Shown here: one piece after another, positions 1 to 5,158 of the stretch | Layout: each line of letters begins with the position of its first letter | Numbering within the stretch: the first letter of the stretch is position 1 | Source: Oscillospiraceae bacterium | GTDB lineage: Bacteria > Bacillota > Clostridia > Oscillospirales > Ruminococcaceae | Reading direction: 5' to 3' | Assembly: GCA_031281115.1 (NCBI GenBank) | Contig: JAITFV010000003.1 | Span: 1 to 6,309, forward strand | Length of the DNA: 6,309 bases | Program-made: the position numbers and the translations under genes | Notes under the pieces: model-generated | Told to the model about the DNA's origin: nothing | Databases searched by the model: none | The model's input: the letters and a program-made list of their open reading frames with translations, nothing else

Positions 1-169
1 ACTTTTGGTTGGCGGCGGTGTTCTGCTTATCGGCAGTATAATTTCAATAATAATCTTCCGTAAAAAAAGGAAAGTAAGAGATGAGGACGATGATATAGAT
101 TATTTCCTTTCGCAGATGAATACAGGCAGCGGCAGCCCGCAAGCTGAAAAAGAGGAAGTCACACAATGA
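1..169 (+). CDS. C-terminal end of a membrane-anchored protein (5' part outside window)
   Basis: Reading from base 2, an open frame runs 55 codons to a TGA at 167-169. The visible piece starts with a hydrophobic, glycine-containing segment (LLVGGGVLLIGSIISIIIF) that looks like a single transmembrane helix. It is followed by a basic stop-transfer cluster (RKKRKVR) and then an acidic, Gly/Ser/Gln-rich hydrophilic tail. By the positive-inside rule the tail should be cytoplasmic and the missing bulk of the protein extracytoplasmic. The stop overlaps the start of the next gene in an ATGA, so the two are probably translationally coupled and the protein is likely a partner of the ABC permease. It could be an adaptor or accessory subunit, or the last helix of another membrane protein. 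The visible part shows no family signature, so no function is assigned. Confidence 0.75.
   Translation, partial: LLVGGGVLLIGSIISIIIFRKKRKVRDEDDDIDYFLSQMNTGSGSPQAEKEEVTQ
151..156 (+). promoter_or_regulatory. Ribosome binding site of the permease gene
   Basis: AGAGGA lies 9 nt before the ATG at 166, inside the last codons of the upstream gene. It supports this start for the permease. Together with the ATGA overlap it indicates coupled translation. Confidence 0.7.
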
Positions 170-1578
170 GAACACTTGATATTATAAGAACCTGCTTCCG
201 TAATCTTACTAAGCGGAAAATAAGTACGCTTCTCACTGTTTCCGGTGTTTTAATCGGTACAAGTGCGGTTATTGTCATGCTTTCGCTCAGGGTCGGCATG
301 AACATACAGATTACGAATATGCTGTCGGAGTGGGCAGATTTAACGCTGATTGAGATAAATACATGGTGGTGGCACGGGGATGACAGCGATATTGTCCCTC
401 CCGATTTGACAGATGAAATAGTAAGGTCGTTCAAGGATATAAGATATGTTCAATCCGCGACGCCGTTTTACGCAAACATCTGGAGCGGAGAGCAGCTTGC
501 CGTATATACCGCCGACGGCTGGGTTCTTCAATGGTCACAATTTGTCGGTGTATATATGGATGAACTTGAAAACTTCGGCTACAGGCTGCAGGAAGGACGT
601 TTTAAGCAGCCGGGAGACCCTCCCGCAACCGTGCTGTTCGGCCCGTACACAGGCAGCAATGTTTATAATTTCCTTGATGACGAATATGCCTGGGCAGAAC
701 GGGACTGGAATACGTGGGAGTATATATCAATGCCTATTGAGGATTTTATGAGTGAAGAATTATTTATAATTCCGCTGTCGAGGGTACTCAATGAATGGGG
801 ATGGTACGAAACCGATTATTCGGTTATAGGCTCTGTAACCGCACCTAATATGGATTTCAACACGGAGCTGAGCTTGGTCGGAATTATTGAACCTACAGCA
901 AATGACTGGACGGCGCAGGAAGGAATCTTTATTGATATTAATTTTTTAGTAAGCATGATAGAAGCGTTCAACGAAGTCAATTCAGATTTTCAAATGCCGG
1001 AATTCAGCGGAACTTACGACAACGTGCGCGTGAGAGTTGACGATATGAATAATGTCGCCGCTGTCGAAGAAGAAATCAAGGCTATGGGCTACAACACATG
1101 GTCATGGAATCAGGCGCGTGAACAAATGATGCAGCAAATCGGCACAATTCAAATGCTGCTCGCGGCTGTGGCGGCTGTTTCGTTGCTCGTTGCGACAATG
1201 AATATAACCAACACAATGATAATGGCGATTATCGAACGGACAAAAGAAATCGGGATTATGAAAGTTTTAGGCTGCGATATAGGCAAGATTCGTTTAATGT
1301 TCCTCGGTGAGGCGGCATTAATCGGGTTTCTCGGCGGTGCTGCAGGGGTAATTTTCAGCTACGGGCTGTCGTTTATCATCAATACTTTCTTCGGACAGGC
1401 ATTGATGGGTATGTTTATGTATAGCGACGGCGAAGAAAAAATCAATATTTCAATTATTCCTCCGTATTTAGTGCTGCTGGGGCTTGGAGGCGCAACGCTC
1501 ATCGGTATGCTGGCGGGCTTATATCCCGCGCAGAGAAGTATAAAAATCAGCGCGTTGTCGGCTATTGCACATGAATAA
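166..1578 (+). CDS. MacB/FtsX-type ABC transporter permease
   Basis: This 470-residue protein has the four-helix layout of MacB-type (COG0577) permeases: one N-terminal helix (about 21-43), a large extracytoplasmic domain (about 45-325), then three C-terminal helices (about 328-349, 376-403 and 432-455). After helix 2 comes the FtsX-family hallmark ERTKEIGIMKVLG (358-369), the cytoplasmic loop thought to contact the ATPase; the protein ends in the usual Pro/Ala/Leu-containing segment (YPAQRSIKISALSAI). Such permeases use ATP hydrolysis in the cytoplasm to drive movements in the extracytoplasmic domain, for export of peptides, drugs or lipoproteins, or for signalling. The substrate cannot be read here. 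Oddly, all 15 tryptophans lie between residues 56 and 314, including a WWW run at 67-69. The start is ATG at 166, in an ATGA overlap with the gene before it, with a good ribosome site. The partner ATPase is not in the window. Confidence 0.93.
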   Translation: MRTLDIIRTCFRNLTKRKISTLLTVSGVLIGTSAVIVMLSLRVGMNIQITNMLSEWADLTLIEINTWWWHGDDSDIVPPDLTDEIVRSFKDIRYVQSATPFYANIWSGEQLAVYTADGWVLQWSQFVGVYMDELENFGYRLQEGRFKQPGDPPATVLFGPYTGSNVYNFLDDEYAWAERDWNTWEYISMPIEDFMSEELFIIPLSRVLNEWGWYETDYSVIGSVTAPNMDFNTELSLVGIIEPTANDWTAQEGIFIDINFLVSMIEAFNEVNSDFQMPEFSGTYDNVRVRVDDMNNVAAVEEEIKAMGYNTWSWNQAREQMMQQIGTIQMLLAAVAAVSLLVATMNITNTMIMAIIERTKEIGIMKVLGCDIGKIRLMFLGEAALIGFLGGAAGVIFSYGLSFIINTFFGQALMGMFMYSDGEEKINISIIPPYLVLLGLGGATLIGMLAGLYPAQRSIKISALSAIAHE

Positions 1579-2503
1579 TCAAATGAATACAGAGTTAAAA
1601 TCATACACCCACCCGCCTGTAAAAGGCGAATCTCATAAAAAAATGCTGCCCTCTAAAACTGCATTAGTCTTGGAGGGCGGCGGTACGCGCGGTTTTTACA
1701 GCGCGGGAGTTTTTGAAGCTTTCATGGATGAGGGAATTATGTTTCCTTACATCGCGGGAGTATCGGCGGGCGCGGCGAACGCGCTTACATATGTTGCCGG
1801 ACAGCGCGGCCGAAATCGGCTGATTGTTGAAAAATATGTCGGCAATAAGAAATATGTCAGCCGCCGCAATTTACTCAGATACGGCTCGCTTTTTGGTTAT
1901 GACTTTATTTTTAAAACGATACCCGATTCGCATATTTTCTGGGATAGAGAGGTTTTTGAAAATACGGACATCCGCTTTTTAACAGGTGCAATCGACTGCA
2001 ATACAGGCAGAACAGTTTGGTTTGAGAAGCAGGATATTACAGCGGGATTCCCCGCTACTATAGCGTCCTGCTCGGTTCCTTTGGCTGCTAAAATCGTGAA
2101 ATATGGCGGTTATGAGCTTTTGGACGGCGGCGTTAGCTCACCGATTCCGATTGAAAAATCAATTGAGGACGGCAACGAGTTCCATGTCGTCGTACTGACC
2201 CGGAATCAAGGATATAAAAAAGAAGCGTTCCGCCATAAGAATATATTAAAATTATTCTACAGAAAATACCCGAATCTGATTAATGCGATTCTGAACAGGC
2301 ATGAAGTGTATAACAGGCAGCTTGCGCTTTGTGAACAACTTGAACGTGAAGGAAAAGCACTGATTATCCGCCCGCAGATTCCGCTTGCTGTCGAAAGAGC
2401 GGGAACAAACACAAAGAAGCTGCTGGCTCTGTACGACGAGGGGCATGAGGAAGCGCGGAATCTCATCCGGAAAATTCTTTCACGGTCAGGACAATCTTTT
2501 TAA
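1571..2503 (+). CDS. Patatin-like phospholipase, YjjU/COG4667 type
   Basis: The protein is a probable cytoplasmic lipid acyl hydrolase of 310 residues. It carries the full patatin signature: the glycine-rich oxyanion loop GGGTRG (36-41), the nucleophile elbow GVSAG (Ser65) and the DGG motif (Asp185) of the Ser-Asp dyad. The C-terminal part (NRHEVYN, then a charged helix, IIRP and a KLLALYDEG segment) resembles the extension of YjjU-type patatins. No signal peptide or membrane helix is seen. The start is uncertain. TTG 1565, ATG 1571, ATG 1583 and ATG 1643 are all in frame, and none has a convincing ribosome site. I chose 1571, which overlaps the end of the permease gene by 8 nt and suggests translation by coupling; 1643 would begin close to the conserved core. 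The 3' end overlaps the convergent HPt gene by 41 nt. The family call is firm; the physiological substrate is unknown. Confidence 0.92.
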   Translation: MNNQMNTELKSYTHPPVKGESHKKMLPSKTALVLEGGGTRGFYSAGVFEAFMDEGIMFPYIAGVSAGAANALTYVAGQRGRNRLIVEKYVGNKKYVSRRNLLRYGSLFGYDFIFKTIPDSHIFWDREVFENTDIRFLTGAIDCNTGRTVWFEKQDITAGFPATIASCSVPLAAKIVKYGGYELLDGGVSSPIPIEKSIEDGNEFHVVVLTRNQGYKKEAFRHKNILKLFYRKYPNLINAILNRHEVYNRQLALCEQLEREGKALIIRPQIPLAVERAGTNTKKLLALYDEGHEEARNLIRKILSRSGQSF

Positions 2504-2978
2504 ACTCGCCGTGCAGTAAACAGAGGGAGATTTCATCGAGTACGTCGGTTATTTCGCGTGTCCATGCTTGTTTTCTTAATTCTGCGAGTATTTCTTTAAC
2601 GGCTCTTTTGTTATAAGCTTCACATGCTCTTCCGATTTCATCAAACTTCTCACGTAAAAAAATTAAAGCTTCACCGGAAACTTCAATAGCGTAATTCTCT
2701 TCTTTTTTATACTTCTCTGTTATTTCTTTTAACGCGCTGATGAAGCCCGGGGTTTCAGCAGTAATAAAATTAATATCGTCGCTCTTCCCTGCTTTTTCTA
2801 ATTTGAATGCAGCACTCGAAAGCTCCGCTTCCCCTATGTTAGCGAGAGCGCTTTTCATACCGTGAACAGTTGTAGTGAATAATCCTGTGTTTGCGATGCC
2901 GCTGTTCATCACGCTTTCCAATACAAGGAGAGCTTTTTTTATATCCTGCGTTATTGCTAAAATCATTTCTTCGTTCAT
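2463..2978 (-). CDS. Stand-alone HPt (histidine phosphotransfer) protein
   Basis: The 171-residue soluble protein carries an HPt core. The motif HGMKSALANIG (39-49) matches the HPt consensus H-x-x-K-G/S around the phospho-accepting His39. It is followed by a helix with the typical L..AA..LE.AGK pattern (about 53-65). Such domains pass phosphate between the receiver of a hybrid histidine kinase and a final response regulator. Residues of about 100-171 form a second, helical region (REKFDEIGRACEAYNKR, then a Trp at 139 and an LLHGEFKK segment). To me it resembles the tail that follows HPt domains in clostridial hybrid kinases, so this may be a kinase C-terminus that became a separate gene. No kinase or receiver lies in the window. 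The ATG directly follows the amrS stop (TAAATG, no gap) and has a GGGGAA ribosome site. The 3' end overlaps the patatin gene tail to tail. Confidence 0.85.
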   Translation of the reverse strand: MNEEMILAITQDIKKALLVLESVMNSGIANTGLFTTTVHGMKSALANIGEAELSSAAFKLEKAGKSDDINFITAETPGFISALKEITEKYKKEENYAIEVSGEALIFLREKFDEIGRACEAYNKRAVKEILAELRKQAWTREITDVLDEISLCLLHGEFKKIVLTVKEFSG

Positions 2979-3788
2979 TTAACAATTCCCCGTATAAACA
3001 TAATTCAAGTATTTCCTTGCAATCTTTGCAAACTCGTAAATCTCCGCAACATCAGAAGCCGGAACGTTAGTATACTTATAATTCGGAAAGAACCGCGAAA
3101 TATGATACGGTATATTTTTATTAACCGAAGCGAGCCATTTTGCAATTGCCGTGATTTCTTCCTCTGTGTCGTTTTCACCCGGAATCACAAGTGTTGTTAC
3201 TTCGATGTGACAGGCTTCGTTTGCAATTTTAATTGTGTTCTTCACAGTTTCAAAATCGCCGCCGTGCTTCTTGTAAAAACTTTCTGAAAAAGCCTTTAAG
3301 TCGATATTCATTGCATCAATATACAGCAATAATTTACGCAGCGGCTGCTCGTTAATCAAGCCGTTTGTAACGAGTACAACCTTTAAACCCGCTTTTTGCA
3401 AAAGCGGCGCGCAATCCGTGAGATACTCGCAGGAAACAAGCGGCTCGTTGTAAGTGAAAGCTACGCCTATATTATCAGGGACAGAAAGCGCGATTTCAAC
3501 TAACGCCTGCGGCGGGATATAATCGCCGGTCTTAGGAGTGCACTGCGAAATCCCGCTGTTCTGGCAAAAAGAGCAGGACATATTGCAACCGTAACTGCCG
3601 ACTGATAAAATCGAGCTTCCCGGATGAAATCTGTAAAGCGGCTTCTTTTCAATCGGGTCAACCGCAATCGAGGAAATAAGCCCGTAATTCGCGCAGATTA
3701 TTTCATTATTCACGCAAATGCGCGTTTTGCACAAGCCTGCCTGCCCCTCGTTTAATTCACAGAAATGAGGACAGATATTACATTTCAT
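2979..3788 (-). CDS. amrS: AmmeMemoRadiSam system radical SAM enzyme
   Basis: This 269-residue radical SAM protein has the core motif CNMSCSFC (Cys68, Cys72, Cys75), CX3CX2C, which binds the 4Fe-4S cluster used to cleave S-adenosylmethionine. Upstream is the family's N-terminal cysteine cluster CNICPHFC with Cys20 (Cys3, 6, 10 and 20), probably a further metal or cluster site. VAFTYNEPLVS (109-119) and HISRFFPNYKYTNVPAS near the C-terminus are also typical of this family, which is distantly related to pyruvate-formate-lyase-activating enzymes. The length fits the short form seen in Firmicutes. The substrate is unknown; genome context across many phyla links it with AMMECR1 and Memo proteins, exactly as here. 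The ATG overlaps the fusion gene's stop (ATGA at 3785-3788). A GAGGT lies 12 nt upstream, rather far, so coupling probably helps. The protein ends in a cysteine (GNC). Confidence 0.95.
   Translation of the reverse strand: MKCNICPHFCELNEGQAGLCKTRICVNNEIICANYGLISSIAVDPIEKKPLYRFHPGSSILSVGSYGCNMSCSFCQNSGISQCTPKTGDYIPPQALVEIALSVPDNIGVAFTYNEPLVSCEYLTDCAPLLQKAGLKVVLVTNGLINEQPLRKLLLYIDAMNIDLKAFSESFYKKHGGDFETVKNTIKIANEACHIEVTTLVIPGENDTEEEITAIAKWLASVNKNIPYHISRFFPNYKYTNVPASDVAEIYEFAKIARKYLNYVYTGNC
2986..2991 (-). promoter_or_regulatory. Ribosome binding site of the HPt gene
   Basis: On the minus strand GGGGAA lies 7 nt before the ATG at 2978, within the last codons of amrS. It fixes the HPt start and shows that the gene has its own initiation signal despite abutting the amrS stop. 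Confidence 0.6.
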
Positions 3789-5155
3789 ATATGTCTGATT
3801 ACCTCAAACCGTTCGAGCGAATACGGCTCGTTTTTGTTTATACCTGCCTTTTGAAGGGCAATCGAAACCTGTTTTTCTATTGTATCAACGCCGTCTAAAT
3901 TAGGCAGGAGTAATCCGCGTTTATGCCCGCAAGTTACAATTACGCCGTATTTAACAACATCAAGTTCATCAGCGCTTTCAATCGCTTCAGGCGCACCTAA
4001 AACATCAACGCTGTAGGTTATGCTGTCAAGTTCATGCGCACGTACCGGCGGGAAGCGCGGGTCCTCGGCAGCCGCGCTTACAGAGTTCCGCAGAATTTCC
4101 TGTGCGATATTTTCCGTGACGGGCGAAATTGTACCGATACAACCGCGTAAGTTTCCGTCTATTTTAAGCGAAACAAAAACACCTGCTCTTTTTGTCAGCA
4201 TTTCTTCAGACAAACTGTTTTGACCTTTGAAAAGTTCAAGCGGAAATTGCTTCCCGTCCGTCACGAATGATTCAACATTCGCCCGCGCCAAGCGAACATA
4301 TATGCTTTCGTTTTCCCGCCGCGTTTCGATTTCCTTCAGTCTTGCTTCCGCGAGTAACGGAAGCAGACTTTCAGTTTCGCCGTCTGCTTCAAAGGCGGCT
4401 GTCAGATAACCTACGCCGAAAGGTGCTTCGTAGCACAGCAAACGGCTTTTAACGTTCATACCGTCAAGCGCACCTGCTAAAATTACAAGACTCATATAGC
4501 CGCATTCAGCGGCTTTTTCGCGCAATTCATTGCTGACGGAGCAAAGTTTAATGAAGTCTGTATTTTTAACACACTTCTGCATAAATTCATCAAACTCCGA
4601 GCCTTCCGGTACAAGTCCGTAAGGCCCGTCGGCTTTAAGTTTATGCGACATATCGCCACTCGCGATAACTGCGATTTTACGGTTTAATTCCGCGGCGGCT
4701 TTTGTTATAATCATGCCGAGGAAATAATGGTCAATTACAGACAATCCGGAAAGTGAAACCCGCACGATTTTACGCTTTGTTCCGAGAAACGCAAGCGGAA
4801 CCATAACGCCGTGGTCGAGAGCGGGTTTTTTCTCGCCGAGGGTTCCGGCGGGAAACTCTTCAAACTCTGCAATTTTTGCGACTTCGGCAACAAGCTCATC
4901 GTCGTAATCTACGTTAAATTTAATATGCCCCGCGCCGAAATTAGCGAAATCGCCGCTCGCCGACTTACCCGGCGCGATATGAATATAATCATCGTACATA
5001 ATGCTGTGCGGCGATATTATAATAAGTGTATCGGGGTTATCGCGCTCAATTTCTGACGCGATTTCACCCAACGCACTGCGTGATTCAAGGGCATCGGAAT
5101 TACCGATGCCCTCAACCAAAAGCGGCGGGTGCGGAACAAGATAAGCTTTTAACAT
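3785..5155 (-). CDS. amrA: Memo/LigB-like domain fused to AMMECR1 domain (AmmeMemoRadiSam proteins B and A)
   Basis: The 456-residue protein has two domains. Residues 1 to about 260 are a class III extradiol dioxygenase-like (LigB/Memo) fold: PHPPLL near the N-terminus (His9), TLIIISPHS (His50), LDHGVMVPLAFL (His115) and ASGDMSHKL (His171). The histidines at 9, 50, 115 and 171 are the likely metal or active-site positions. Residues of about 280-456 are an AMMECR1 domain with the invariant LRGCIG (336-341, Cys339) and the downstream EDPRFPPV. Human homologues are MEMO1, a metal-binding protein, and AMMECR1. In prokaryotes both co-occur with the radical SAM enzyme encoded next door, and the combined reaction is not established. 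The fused form is known in Firmicutes. The start is ATG at 5155, after a strong GAGAGGA ribosome site; the gene begins 3 nt after the propeller stop and overlaps amrS by 4 nt. The symbol is that of the AMMECR1 half. Confidence 0.93.
   Translation of the reverse strand: MLKAYLVPHPPLLVEGIGNSDALESRSALGEIASEIERDNPDTLIIISPHSIMYDDYIHIAPGKSASGDFANFGAGHIKFNVDYDDELVAEVAKIAEFEEFPAGTLGEKKPALDHGVMVPLAFLGTKRKIVRVSLSGLSVIDHYFLGMIITKAAAELNRKIAVIASGDMSHKLKADGPYGLVPEGSEFDEFMQKCVKNTDFIKLCSVSNELREKAAECGYMSLVILAGALDGMNVKSRLLCYEAPFGVGYLTAAFEADGETESLLPLLAEARLKEIETRRENESIYVRLARANVESFVTDGKQFPLELFKGQNSLSEEMLTKRAGVFVSLKIDGNLRGCIGTISPVTENIAQEILRNSVSAAAEDPRFPPVRAHELDSITYSVDVLGAPEAIESADELDVVKYGVIVTCGHKRGLLLPNLDGVDTIEKQVSIALQKAGINKNEPYSLERFEVIRHI
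5088..5112 (-). other. Perfect 10-bp hairpin in codons 15-23 of the Memo/AMMECR1 fusion gene
   Basis: AGGGCATCGG (5088-5097) is the exact reverse complement of CCGATGCCCT (5103-5112), with a 5-nt loop between. On the mRNA it lies about 43 nt after the A of the start codon. It is GC-rich but has no following U run, so it is not a standard terminator. It is fully inside the coding frame (E15 to L23). Its role, if any, is unknown. Confidence 0.6.
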
Positions 5156-5158
5156 AAT

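Noticed and set aside
446..751. Open frame of 101 codons on the plus strand within the permease gene
   Set aside because: It is a shifted-frame shadow of the clearly matching permease, with no recognisable motif.
1359..1604. Open frame on the minus strand antisense to the permease end
   Set aside because: Its hydrophobic look mirrors the helices of the real gene; no independent support.
2376..2463. 9-bp inverted repeat AGATTCCGC/GCGGAATCT near the convergent junction
   Set aside because: The arms are about 70 nt apart within coding sequence and lack a T run, so it is a poor terminator candidate.
3389..3407. 8-bp inverted repeat CCGCTTTT/AAAAGCGG with a 3-nt loop inside amrS
   Set aside because: It lies mid-gene with no T run after it. 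Stems of this length are expected by chance in a window of this size.
4053..4079. 8-bp GC-rich inverted repeat AAGCGCGG/CCGCGCTT with an 11-nt loop in the AMMECR1 half
   Set aside because: It is mid-gene, and the length and loop are compatible with chance; no terminator features.
4811..5056. Open frame on the plus strand antisense to the Memo/AMMECR1 gene
   Set aside because: It is antisense to a gene with strong family motifs and has no recognisable domain; a shadow frame.
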